Source: CAZWKQ01 sp964634005
GTDB taxonomy: Bacteria > Bacteroidota > Bacteroidia > Bacteroidales > JACABE01
Assembly (NCBI GenBank): GCA_964634005.1
Contig: CAZWKQ010000008.1
Location: 53,446-117,445, forward strand
Direction: 5' to 3'
DNA length: 64,000 nt
Both the position numbers and the translations under genes were made by a program. A model generated the notes under the pieces. It saw only the letters and a list, made by a program, of their open reading frames with translations, ran no database searches and had not been told where the DNA came from. Positions 55,331 to 64,000 of the stretch are shown piece after piece. How positions within the stretch are numbered: position 1 is the first letter of the stretch; each line of letters opens with the position of its first letter.

Positions 55331-55493
55331 AATTTATAATTATTATAAATTTATAAAGTCATTAAATGTTATAAAAATTAATTTTAAATTTGTTTTTTCA
55401 TAATCATATTTGATTATTTGTCAAAAGTAAGAAAAAACAATTTATTAGTATTTCGAGGAAAAAAATAATAATAACTGTAAAATATTCCTAAAT

Positions 55494-56162
55494 ATGAGTT
55501 CAATATTAAAGATTTCGTCCCTTTCAAAAAAGTATTTGATGGCGGTGGCAGGGTTGTTTTTGATAATATTTCTGTTGGTTCATTTATCAATAAATCTTTG
55601 CTTACTAAGGAACGATAACGGTGAATGGTTTAATGCAGCGGCACATTTTATGGGGACCAATTATATTGTAAAGATTTTTGAGGTAGTTCTTCTTTCAACT
55701 TTTATAATACATATGGTTTTGGGTGTTATTCTTCAATTGGAAAATTGGATGGCTCGGCCTCAAAGGTACAGTGTTGCGAATAAAACCCAAACAAGCTTTT
55801 TTTCGAAGTATATGATTTACACAGGTATAATAGTGGGTATTTTTCTTGGAATACATTTTATGAACTTTTATTTTATAAAACTCGGTTTTGTCGAAAGCGA
55901 TATGATGCTACCCGGAGGTGAACCCGATTTTTACAATATTGCCCGTCAGTTGTTTGCAAATCCGGTTTATTCGGTTTTGTACATTGTTTTGATTATAGTA
56001 TTGGGGTTTCATTTAAATCATGCTTTTCAGGCAGGGTTTCAGTCGCTGGGAATTAATCATCCTGTTTACACACCAATTATAAAAAAAGTATCGACAATTT
56101 ATTCTGTTATAATAGTTATAGGATTTTGTATTATACCGCTATATTTTTTAATATTCGTTTAA
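55494..56162 (+). CDS. sdhC: Succinate dehydrogenase/fumarate reductase cytochrome b subunit
   Basis: 222 aa with five membrane segments, as in the single-anchor class B complex II. His residues for two hemes are visible in LVHLSINLC, HMVLGVIL, GIHFMNFYF and GFHLNHAFQ. It anchors the enzyme and passes electrons to or from quinone. sdhA follows after 13 bases. Confidence 0.93.
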   Translation: MSSILKISSLSKKYLMAVAGLFLIIFLLVHLSINLCLLRNDNGEWFNAAAHFMGTNYIVKIFEVVLLSTFIIHMVLGVILQLENWMARPQRYSVANKTQTSFFSKYMIYTGIIVGIFLGIHFMNFYFIKLGFVESDMMLPGGEPDFYNIARQLFANPVYSVLYIVLIIVLGFHLNHAFQAGFQSLGINHPVYTPIIKKVSTIYSVIIVIGFCIIPLYFLIFV

Positions 56163-56175
56163 AAATAAATTTAAA

Positions 56176-58116
56176 ATGGCAAAATTAGACTCAAAAATAC
56201 CATCGGGTTCATTGGAACAAAAGTGGACAAATTATAAATCGCATCAAAATCTTGTAAGTCCGGCCAATAAGCTTAAACTCGACATAATAGTAGTAGGAAC
56301 GGGCTTGGCAGGAGCGTCGGCAGCGGCAAGTCTTGGGGCATTGGGGTTTAATGTTAAAATATTTTGCATACAGGACAGTCCGCGTAGAGCTCATAGTATA
56401 GCTGCACAGGGCGGTATAAATGCGGCTAAAAACTATCCCAACGACGGCGATAGTATTTACCGACTGTTTTACGACACCATTAAGGGCGGCGATTACCGTG
56501 CCAGAGAGGCAAACGTTTACCGACTTGCCGAAGTAAGCAATGCCATAATAGATCAATGTGTGGCACAAGGTGTACCCTTTGCACGCGATTATGCCGGATT
56601 GCTCGACAATCGCTCTTTTGGCGGGGCGCAAGTTTCGCGTACTTTTTATGCACGAGGACAAACAGGCCAACAGTTACTGCTCGGTGCCTACGGTGCTTTG
56701 AGTCACCAAATAAAAACCGGTACTGTAAAAATGTTTACGCGTCAAGAAATGCTCGATTTAGTAGTTATCGACGGTAAAGCCCGCGGTATTATTACTCGTA
56801 ATCTCGTTACAGGCGAAATAGAGAAATATTCCGCTCATGCCGTTGTTTTAGCTACCGGCGGCTACGGAAACGTTTATTTCCTTTCTACCAATGCCATGAA
56901 TTCGAATGCCAGTGCTATTTGGCAAGTTTATAAACGTGGTGCTTGTTTTGCAAACCCCTGTTTTGTTCAAATACATCCAACGTGTATTCCCGTTCACGGC
57001 GATTATCAGTCGAAACTGACATTGATGAGCGAAAGCCTGCGTAACGACGGCAGAATTTGGGTGCCAAAGAACAAAGAAGATGCCGAAAAAATTAGAAATA
57101 AGCAATTGAAACCTAACGATTTGAAAGAAGAAGACCGCGATTATTTCCTCGAAAGACGTTATCCGGCTTTCGGAAACCTTGTACCACGCGATGTTGCCTC
57201 AAGAGCTGCCAAGGAAAGATGCGATGCAGGCTATGGGGTTGGTAATACTGGTTTGGCAGTTTATCTCGATTTCGAAAATGCAATAAAACGTCTCGGAAAA
57301 GACGTTATCGAAGAAAGATACGGCAACCTATTTCAAATGTACGAAAAAATTGTTGACGAAAATCCATACAACACACCAATGATGATATATCCTGCCGTAC
57401 ATTATACCATGGGTGGTATTTGGGTCGATTATGAGTTGCAGTCAACTATTCCCGGATTGTTTGTAATAGGTGAGGCTAATTTCTCCGATCACGGTGCTAA
57501 TCGTTTGGGTGCATCGGCGCTTATGCAGGGACTTTCCGACGGTTATTTCGTTTTGCCTTATACTATTCAAAACTATTTATCGAAAGAAATTAAAACTCCC
57601 AAAATTTCGACCGATTTGCCCGAATTCAACAATATTTCGGAAGAGATTAAAAACAAAATTTCCAAGATTTTATCTATTAAGGGAACAAAATCGGTTGATT
57701 ATTTTCACAAAAAACTCGGCAAAATAATGTGGGACGATGTAGGTATGGGACGAACACAACAAAGCCTTGAAACGGCAATCGAACAAATTAACAAGCTGAA
57801 ACATGATTTCTGGTCCGATTTAAGAGTCCCCGGTGATGAAAAGGGCGTAAATACCGAACTCGAAAAAGCACTAAGAGTAGCCGATTTTATTGAACTTGGC
57901 GAGCTTATAGCCATTGATGCACTTCACCGCAACGAATCGTGCGGAGGACATTTTCGCGAAGAATATCAAACTCCCGACGGTGAAGCTCTTAGAAACGACG
58001 ATGTTTATAAATATGTTGCTGCCTGGGAATATCAGGGCAGCGATAATCAGCCGTTATTAAATAAAGAACCTTTGGATTACGAGTTTATCGAAATTAAACA
58101 AAGGGATTATAAGTAA
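56176..58116 (+). CDS. sdhA: Succinate dehydrogenase/fumarate reductase flavoprotein subunit
   Basis: 646 aa. The FAD site is DIIVVGTGLAGASAAASLG, the flavin-linked His is in HSIAAQGGINAAKNY, and catalytic residues are in HPTCIPVHGDYQSKL and HYTMGGIWVDYE. It oxidises succinate or reduces fumarate on the inner face of the membrane. The gene is GC-richer in codon choice than its neighbours, as expected for high expression. Confidence 0.96.
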   Translation: MAKLDSKIPSGSLEQKWTNYKSHQNLVSPANKLKLDIIVVGTGLAGASAAASLGALGFNVKIFCIQDSPRRAHSIAAQGGINAAKNYPNDGDSIYRLFYDTIKGGDYRAREANVYRLAEVSNAIIDQCVAQGVPFARDYAGLLDNRSFGGAQVSRTFYARGQTGQQLLLGAYGALSHQIKTGTVKMFTRQEMLDLVVIDGKARGIITRNLVTGEIEKYSAHAVVLATGGYGNVYFLSTNAMNSNASAIWQVYKRGACFANPCFVQIHPTCIPVHGDYQSKLTLMSESLRNDGRIWVPKNKEDAEKIRNKQLKPNDLKEEDRDYFLERRYPAFGNLVPRDVASRAAKERCDAGYGVGNTGLAVYLDFENAIKRLGKDVIEERYGNLFQMYEKIVDENPYNTPMMIYPAVHYTMGGIWVDYELQSTIPGLFVIGEANFSDHGANRLGASALMQGLSDGYFVLPYTIQNYLSKEIKTPKISTDLPEFNNISEEIKNKISKILSIKGTKSVDYFHKKLGKIMWDDVGMGRTQQSLETAIEQINKLKHDFWSDLRVPGDEKGVNTELEKALRVADFIELGELIAIDALHRNESCGGHFREEYQTPDGEALRNDDVYKYVAAWEYQGSDNQPLLNKEPLDYEFIEIKQRDYK

Positions 58117-58155
58117 TATTTTTTAAATGGTTTAATCTATAAAATTCTGCAGAAA

Positions 58156-58896
58156 ATGGATTTTACGTTAAAAATTTGGAGACAGGAAAGCCCAAAAGCC
58201 AAAGGTGAATTCAAAACATATAAAGTTACCGATATATCGCCCGATTGTTCTTTTTTGGAAATGTTGGACATACTAAACGAAACATTGATAGATAAAATAC
58301 AGTTGCCGATAAATTTCGACCACGACTGCCGCGAAGGTATATGCGGAATGTGCAGTTTGTATATCAACGGAAGGCCACACGGCCCCGACGACGATATTAC
58401 TACATGCCAGTTGCATATGCGAAAGTTTAAAGATGGCGATACAATAGTGGTTGAACCATGGAGAGCAAAGGCATTTCCTGTAATAAAAGATTTGATGGTA
58501 AACCGCAACGCTTTCGACGAAATTATTCAAGCCGGCGGTTATATATCGGTAACAACAGGCGGAGTTCCCGATGCAAACGCTATTCCGGTAAACAGAAAAG
58601 ACGCCGAACTTGCCATGGATGCTGCCGCATGTATTGGCTGCGGTGCTTGTGTTGCTGCTTGTAAAAATGCCTCGGCTATGCTTTTTGTTGCTGCCAAAGT
58701 ATCGCAATTTGCTCTTTTGCCACAAGGAAAAATTGAAGCAAAAGAAAGAGTTAAAGCCATGGTTGCCAAAATGGACGAACTTGGTTTTGGCAGTTGTACT
58801 AACACTTACGCCTGCGAAGCCGAATGTCCCAAAAATATTTCAGTATCGAATATTGCACGCATGAACCGAGAGTACCTGTGTGCTAAGATTGATTGA
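58156..58896 (+). CDS. sdhB: Succinate dehydrogenase/fumarate reductase iron-sulfur subunit
   Basis: 246 aa. The 2Fe-2S site is in CREGICGMCSLYINGRP, the 4Fe-4S site in CIGCGACVAACKNAS, and the third cluster in CTNTYACEAECPKNISV. It carries electrons between SdhA and SdhC. It ends the sdhCAB operon, 39 bases after sdhA. Confidence 0.95.
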   Translation: MDFTLKIWRQESPKAKGEFKTYKVTDISPDCSFLEMLDILNETLIDKIQLPINFDHDCREGICGMCSLYINGRPHGPDDDITTCQLHMRKFKDGDTIVVEPWRAKAFPVIKDLMVNRNAFDEIIQAGGYISVTTGGVPDANAIPVNRKDAELAMDAAACIGCGACVAACKNASAMLFVAAKVSQFALLPQGKIEAKERVKAMVAKMDELGFGSCTNTYACEAECPKNISVSNIARMNREYLCAKID

Positions 58897-59014
58897 AATC
58901 GGGTTATTAGATTGGGTTATTAGACAGTTTAATATCAAAATATAACTTAAAATCTAAATTGTATTTCTTACTTGTTAGTTTAGAAAATTTTTGTTGATTT
59001 TGATCGACAGTATT

Positions 59015-61576
59015 CTATTCGTTTAATGTGTTTTCTAATGTCGTTTTAAATTCGTTTTCGTTATTGTAATTGTAGAACGGAACTGCTGTTATCAAATATG
59101 TGTCTGTGTGAATTTTGATAGTCTTTTGTTCTGCTCTGATTTCTTTTAAAAAGTCTTCTTTCCATTTGTCGTGTCCTTTTAAATGCTCTCCTTTAGGTTC
59201 AATGAAAACCTGAAAAGTCATTTGTTCTCCGTCACGTTGTTTGCAGAATAGTAAAAAGTCAGGTTCAAAAGCTCGTCCGAGTTTGTCGAAGATTTTAATT
59301 TCTCTTTCGTTTCGGATTAGGTAAATGTTCTCAAACTTCTGATTTAGGCCTTCAAAACGTCTTGAAAACAGTTCTACAAATTTCTTTTCTTCACTTGTTC
59401 CATAGTTGGCATTGTAAACATACCAAGGCTCGTTGGCTACCAATGTTTCTTGCCCGTCTGCTCTTTCGCTGTCTTTGTAAACCTTGATTTCTTTGTCCTT
59501 AAATACTTTGTGAATGGGTTCTTTGATATAGTCCGAACCTTCGTATTCTGTTGAATTGCTTTTAATATCTGCTTCTATGCTTTGTAAAAGTCCGTTTAGG
59601 GCTTGCAAATAGTCAAAATGGCTGATTTCTTTCAGTCTGTTCGCTGTTCCGTTAAACGTGATTTCTAAACCTGCTAAAAAGTCTTTGCTGTCAATGAAAT
59701 TAGAAAGCGAACCAACGCTTGGAAAGAAATGTGATAAACTGTCAAAGTAGAAAAACGGATTTTGGCTTAATGCAAAGCGGATAGTGTTTTTCGGAATTTC
59801 AGACAGCTTTACATCTTTCGTTTTAATTACTTCATCATTTGAAGTCGGGTTTTCCATTTCAAAAAACGCACTTGACATTCTGCCAACTCCCGAAGATAAA
59901 GTGTGTCGGTAATTGGTTTTCTTTACTCCTAAATCGGCAAAGGATTTTATGTTATCAAAACTTTTCGGAACATTCTTGTTGTAAAAAACGTGTCCATTCA
60001 GGTAAAAATCGGTGTCTTTAAAGTCCAATTTAAGAGTTAGCTGTTTGGTTACAAGATTTTCATCATCTTCATAAATACCAGAATCCACAAGGGCTTTCTT
60101 CAATTCGGAAATGTAACGGCTATCTTCTTTGGTGTGATAATACAATTCTTCCAAAGTTTTTAAATCATTAGAAATATCATCATCAAATTTCCGGGTGTAT
60201 TTGTCTTGTCCTTCTTCTAAAGCAAACGGATAATATCTTGCACCTCTACCAATTAATTGTGCCTCTGAAAGTGTAGTTTTTCCCGGCTTACCATCTTTTC
60301 CGTCCCGGTCCTCGTAAAGGCGAACAATATCAAACAAATTCAATACGTCCCAACCTTCATTTAATTTCTGAACGGCAAATACGGCACGAATTGGATTGTT
60401 TTCATCTTCCAATGTGTTGAGCAATATTTGGTTTTGCTCGGCTTCTGCATCATTGTTTGCACTTAGGCAATTTTCAAAACGGAAATTGGCTTGAATGCGT
60501 TTTACAGTTTCGTTTGCTGAAATACCTTTTGCTTCAAAAAATCGAAAAGCCTTTTGAACGATAGGAACAGTGGAAGTCTTTTGAATTCTCTCTACCATTG
60601 CTACCGAAAAATCATCAATCAGTTTGTGAAATTTCTCTTTGTTCTGTTCCGATTCCTTGATTGTCTTTTTGGCTTTAAACAGAATTACGGGCTTCAAATT
60701 GATATTGTTTGAAGTTGCTAATTCCTGCCGATACAAGTTTAGAATCAAGGATTGAATTATGCGGTCTTGCTCGTCATACAGGGAACGAATAAGGTTGATT
60801 TCTTTAGAATACTTGTCTATACGGAATTGAGCAAGGTCATATTTGAAAATAACTTTATCCTGATACTTGTTTACAATTTCTGCACTTTCATAATCCAAAG
60901 TTGCCGTGAACTCCAACAAAACATTTTCAAAGTTCTGATTCAGAATTTCCAAAACCGTTCCTTCCCAACTTCCAAATAATGCTCCGTTGCTTTTGGTGGC
61001 TGAACTTAAATGATGTGCTTCGTCCGCTATCAAAACTATTCTCTTGTCCTTAAAATCTTCGTAGGTTACACTGTTTTCTTTGGTGTTGTTCAGGTCAATG
61101 TGTAGTTGTTGAATGGTGGTAAACTTGATATTGATATTCTGATTGTCGGCTTCTTCAAAGTTGTCAATCTCTTTGATTAACACTTCTTTTCCATCTATAA
61201 CAATTTTATCGTTGAACAAGTATTTTGAAGCCTGCGGATTGAGAAAATTGTCTTTGGTTTTCTGAATGATATTGTTGCTGTTTACAAAAAACAAAAAGTT
61301 GCGATAGCCTTTTTGGTAAAGGTGCAACATCAAACCTGCCATTATCAACGTCTTTCCGCTTCCTGTTGCCATATTGTAAAGCAAGTGAAACGGTCTTTTA
61401 GGTTTGCCTTCAAAATCTTCTGAATCGCACAAAATGAAACGTTGAAATGCTTCAATCTGATAAGGGCGCTGACCGAATCCGGGCTTTAAATTGTCGGTTA
61501 TGTGATTAGGAACGGTTACTTGTGCAATAGCTCTTTTACCAAATTCCTGTAACAATATGTCATATAAAAACGCCAT
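59015..61576 (-). CDS. res: Type III restriction endonuclease, Res subunit
   Basis: 853 aa. Superfamily 2 helicase motifs are present: ATGSGKT at 70-76, DEAH at 185-188, LIGRGARYYPF (motif VI). The C-terminal nuclease part has the PD-(D/E)xK pattern EPDFLLFC then FIEPKGEH (about 760-800). With Mod it cuts DNA after ATP-driven translocation or sliding between unmethylated sites. It starts 4 bases after mod. All motifs are intact, so the subunit looks functional. Confidence 0.92.
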   Translation of the reverse strand: MAFLYDILLQEFGKRAIAQVTVPNHITDNLKPGFGQRPYQIEAFQRFILCDSEDFEGKPKRPFHLLYNMATGSGKTLIMAGLMLHLYQKGYRNFLFFVNSNNIIQKTKDNFLNPQASKYLFNDKIVIDGKEVLIKEIDNFEEADNQNINIKFTTIQQLHIDLNNTKENSVTYEDFKDKRIVLIADEAHHLSSATKSNGALFGSWEGTVLEILNQNFENVLLEFTATLDYESAEIVNKYQDKVIFKYDLAQFRIDKYSKEINLIRSLYDEQDRIIQSLILNLYRQELATSNNINLKPVILFKAKKTIKESEQNKEKFHKLIDDFSVAMVERIQKTSTVPIVQKAFRFFEAKGISANETVKRIQANFRFENCLSANNDAEAEQNQILLNTLEDENNPIRAVFAVQKLNEGWDVLNLFDIVRLYEDRDGKDGKPGKTTLSEAQLIGRGARYYPFALEEGQDKYTRKFDDDISNDLKTLEELYYHTKEDSRYISELKKALVDSGIYEDDENLVTKQLTLKLDFKDTDFYLNGHVFYNKNVPKSFDNIKSFADLGVKKTNYRHTLSSGVGRMSSAFFEMENPTSNDEVIKTKDVKLSEIPKNTIRFALSQNPFFYFDSLSHFFPSVGSLSNFIDSKDFLAGLEITFNGTANRLKEISHFDYLQALNGLLQSIEADIKSNSTEYEGSDYIKEPIHKVFKDKEIKVYKDSERADGQETLVANEPWYVYNANYGTSEEKKFVELFSRRFEGLNQKFENIYLIRNEREIKIFDKLGRAFEPDFLLFCKQRDGEQMTFQVFIEPKGEHLKGHDKWKEDFLKEIRAEQKTIKIHTDTYLITAVPFYNYNNENEFKTTLENTLNE

Positions 61577-61580
61577 TTGC

Positions 61581-63596
61581 TTACTTCTTAATTTGGTAAA
61601 AATCTTTGGTTACTCGTTTTTCTTCTGCGGTGCAGGCAAAATCGGCATCATTGAGCGATGAAATGTTTACATACAATTGGTTTTTGTCCAATAGTTCGCA
61701 GAGAATCTCTTTCTGCTTTTTAAGCTCCCACTGCTTAAACTCTTCGAGGCTCTCCTGAAACTTTTGTAAATCAACGCTGTATTTAAAGAAACTTTTGGCT
61801 TTCATCTGCTCCCAAATATGCAACAGCGTTTCGGTGTCTTGGGCTTCTGCTATTTGCTCAATGAACGTTTCGTTGTATTTTTTGAGTTCAAGATAGACGA
61901 ATGAGCCACCGCCTTGCCAGTTTACAGTTTTTGAAATGCCGCCTTGGTCATACTCTATTTTGTAGTATTCTGAAGAGGGTTCAGAAACTAATGCTAATTC
62001 TTGATTTATTGGTTCGTATTTTTGTATAGGTACTTTTTTGCCAATAACTTTCTTAAGTCTTTCCACTGCAACGGTTTCAATGTAATCCATTTGCTCTATG
62101 CCTATGTATTGGCGGTTCATTTTGTGGGCGACTGCCGCTGTGGTGCCAGACCCCAAGTGAAAATCTAAAACAATATCATTATCTTGGGTTGAAAAATCAA
62201 ATAAGTATTTTATAAAACTTTCAGGTTTAGGGAAATTGAATACTTTTTCATTGAATATATTCGTAATTTCTTTGGAACCTTCTGAATTTATACTATTGAC
62301 AAGTGCTCTATAAGGAACTTTTCTAACGCGTAAATTATCTTCATTATCAACATATTGATATTGTTTGATATAAACTTTTTCTTTTATTTCATCTATTACA
62401 ATGAAGCCATTTTTAAGACCCCACTCAAATTTTTTCTTACTCCATCTCCAAGTATTAGGTCTGCCAAATTTCCCGCCAGCATATATTTCTTTTTGACCAA
62501 TTTTTATTGGATAGTCTAAACTTTCAGAATAACTACCAATGTAGTCTAAGTCTCTTAAATAATATTTTCCTCGTTTCTCAAAATATTCATCTTTAAATTT
62601 ATACTTATAATCTTTTTCTGTATCTACAATCATTTTATTTAATATGAGTTTTGTTTTGTTTTTAGCAAACAAAATCACATAATCGTATTCAACTGCTAAA
62701 AATTGACTATCGTGCCCTCCTCCTGTTTTTGCAATTCTCACCATATTAGCTATGAAATTATCCCTATTAAAAACATCGTCAAGTAAAATTTTCAAATATG
62801 CTTGTTCATTATCATCACATTGCACAAAAATAACTCCATCCTCTCTCAATAAATGCCTTGCCACTTCTAACCGATTTTTCATAAATGTCATCCAAGTAGA
62901 ATGATTGAAACTGTCATTGTACTTAAACCCATCATTACCAGTATTATATGGCGGGTCTATGTAAATGAGTTTTACTTTGCCTGCAAATTCTTTTTTGAGC
63001 GAATGTAACGCTAAAAGGTTGTTTCCTTTAATTATTAGGTTGTCGGTTATGGTGCCGTTTTCGTTTCGGTTAAAGAGAGATTCTTCGCTTCGCTCAGAAT
63101 GACAAAGCGGGTGTTCTCCGTCTTTATCAATGCGTTTGGCATTGGTCAACACTTTTGGTTCTAAAAGCTGGGTAATTTCGTCTTGTGCCAAAATTTCATT
63201 GAAGAAAATTTCTTCCCGTTTATCTTCTTCACGGCTTTGTCCGCCTTCCAATATGCAGTCTTTAAAAGGCCAAACCAAAGCCACTTCGTTGCGTTGTTTC
63301 AGGTATTTGCCGTCAATAGTGAGTCCAACTTTGTTTTTGTATTGCGTGTAGCTGTCGTTCAGGTAGTTTTTCTGTTCCAAAAACTGCACAAACAAGTTTT
63401 GGTTAAAAACCAATGTGCCTTTCACGTTTACAAAAAATTTCTCTTTCAGGTCTGCATTGTCGAGCAATAGTCCAATCAATTCTTCGTTAAAATTTTGTGC
63501 TTTGTTAATCACTACCCATTTTTTCAGTTCTCCGTTGTCTGTCACGAAGTTGGGTTCTTTCTTGAGTTGTTGCTCTAATGTTTCGTATAGTTTCAT
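61581..63596 (-). CDS. mod: Type III DNA methyltransferase, Mod subunit
   Basis: 671 aa. The catalytic motif LIYIDPPYNTGND (near 213) comes before the AdoMet motif DFHLGSGTTAA (near 476), the beta-class order of adenine N6 methyltransferases. The stretch between them is the target recognition domain. It methylates the recognition site and is needed for cutting by Res. Residues about 162-174 (LCHSERSEESLF) come from a dispersed DNA repeat inserted in frame. A leftward -7 box CAAAATTA lies at 63626-63633, 30 bases before the ATG. Confidence 0.93.
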   Translation of the reverse strand: MKLYETLEQQLKKEPNFVTDNGELKKWVVINKAQNFNEELIGLLLDNADLKEKFFVNVKGTLVFNQNLFVQFLEQKNYLNDSYTQYKNKVGLTIDGKYLKQRNEVALVWPFKDCILEGGQSREEDKREEIFFNEILAQDEITQLLEPKVLTNAKRIDKDGEHPLCHSERSEESLFNRNENGTITDNLIIKGNNLLALHSLKKEFAGKVKLIYIDPPYNTGNDGFKYNDSFNHSTWMTFMKNRLEVARHLLREDGVIFVQCDDNEQAYLKILLDDVFNRDNFIANMVRIAKTGGGHDSQFLAVEYDYVILFAKNKTKLILNKMIVDTEKDYKYKFKDEYFEKRGKYYLRDLDYIGSYSESLDYPIKIGQKEIYAGGKFGRPNTWRWSKKKFEWGLKNGFIVIDEIKEKVYIKQYQYVDNEDNLRVRKVPYRALVNSINSEGSKEITNIFNEKVFNFPKPESFIKYLFDFSTQDNDIVLDFHLGSGTTAAVAHKMNRQYIGIEQMDYIETVAVERLKKVIGKKVPIQKYEPINQELALVSEPSSEYYKIEYDQGGISKTVNWQGGGSFVYLELKKYNETFIEQIAEAQDTETLLHIWEQMKAKSFFKYSVDLQKFQESLEEFKQWELKKQKEILCELLDKNQLYVNISSLNDADFACTAEEKRVTKDFYQIKK
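63075..63111. repeat. Dispersed palindromic repeat inside mod
   Basis: The minus strand reads TGTCATTCTGAGCGAAGCGA followed by AGAATCT. This is a well-known intergenic repeat found in Bacteroidota and other phyla, giving the peptide CHSERSEES when translated. Here it adds about 12 residues to mod without breaking the frame. Confidence 0.75.
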
Positions 63597-64000
63597 TTAT
63601 TTTTTATCATTGAATTTTAATGCTTCAAAATTACAATTTTTAAGCTATTAATATTACTATTTTACAAAATTCGTATTATATAGTTTTATGTTTGCAAGCT
63701 TGTTTTAGGTAAGTTATAAAATTTATTTTCAAATTTGGTTTGTTAATGCTTATTTCTTATTATAAATCAAATTTATTTTATTTTCCTTTTTTATTTATTT
63801 TCTTTATAATTATTTTTTCATAGTTAAAAGTATAAGTATAGTATTAAAATTAGTTTTAATTTTTTATATAAATTACAGCTTAAAATTATTTCAAAAAAAT
63901 AACATGTTTCAAAACAATTGTTTTATCGAAAAATTTTAAAACAGTAAAGTTATTTTATATGAAAGTTACTATTAGTTATTTTCCTCCCCTGCAAATATAG
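63597..64000. other. AT-rich stretch without a visible gene
   Basis: About 400 bases of very AT-rich DNA. It holds the probable mod promoter at its left end. No gene, tRNA or strong hairpin is seen in the rest, and the sequence is cut by the window edge. Confidence 0.6.

Noticed and set aside
56209..56670. A 153-codon open frame on the minus strand inside sdhA
   Set aside because: It is a shadow of sdhA: no start context, no family pattern, and full overlap with a gene of certain identity.
58901..58924. Tandem GGGTTATTAGA repeats after sdhB as an att site
   Set aside because: Only two 11-bp copies 13 bases apart, no integrase near and no duplicate beyond the res-mod pair in the window.

Overview
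The window reads as a piece of a Bacteroidota chromosome, probably from an uncultured Bacteroidales-like lineage. It is AT-rich. It carries type IX secretion (T9SS) C-terminal sorting domains of type A and type B, the gliding-motility lipoprotein GldH, a fused MurF-alanine racemase, a PID-CTERM type protein, and promoters with the Bacteroidota -7 box TAnnTTTG. No phage structural genes, transposase, rRNA operon or CRISPR array is visible. Family names come from reading the translated proteins; no database search was possible.

Layout. (1) 1-1008: 3' end of a secreted T9SS protein. (2) 1136-1209: tRNA-Ala(GGC), whose last 13 bp are repeated at 7837-7849. Between these copies (about 1211-7849) lies an integrated element: a tyrosine integrase, an unknown 277-aa protein, and a coupled leftward operon with a small helix-turn-helix protein, a 73-aa protein, a RepA-like ATPase, a zinc-ribbon/Toprim-like primase, a 74-aa protein and an unknown 195-aa protein. 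No relaxase, capsid or resistance gene is seen. (3) 7893-13161, leftward: NlpC/P60 peptidase, YjbQ, DUF4294, Ppx, polyphosphate kinase, SixA. (4) 13333-17581, rightward: heptosyltransferase-like enzyme, fused branched-chain 2-oxoacid dehydrogenase E1, iron-sulfur CDGSH protein, outer-membrane-like protein. (5) 17594-19113, leftward: thioesterase and the menaquinone enzyme MqnC. (6) 19192-28271, rightward: leucyl aminopeptidase, PdxA, MurF-Alr, then a lipid-linked glycan set (GT39, GT2, GH5 lipoprotein). (7) 28278-33560, leftward: PBP1A, GldH, PSP1 protein, DNA polymerase III delta prime.

(8) 33933-44575 is a surface-protein locus: a 2049-aa beta-helix protein ending in a dockerin-like double calcium loop, a 1346-aa T9SS-anchored protein with an N-terminal cohesin-like domain and seven 68-aa repeats, and a 79-aa PID-CTERM protein. 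(9) tRNA-Pro(GGG), lepA, and a T9SS type B PKD protein with a small secreted neighbour. (10) 50179-55330, leftward: a secreted caspase-fold protein, a sodium:solute symporter and two M24 aminopeptidase P paralogues. (11) sdhCAB operon. (12) 59015-63596: type III restriction-modification (res, mod), followed by about 400 AT-rich bases without a gene.

The most interesting points are the tRNA-Ala element, which has replication genes but no visible transfer functions and carries matching terminal repeats and an outward promoter; the possible dockerin/cohesin-like surface pair; a 10-G tract inside a glycosyltransferase gene; and a dispersed repeat that has become an in-frame part of the type III methyltransferase.
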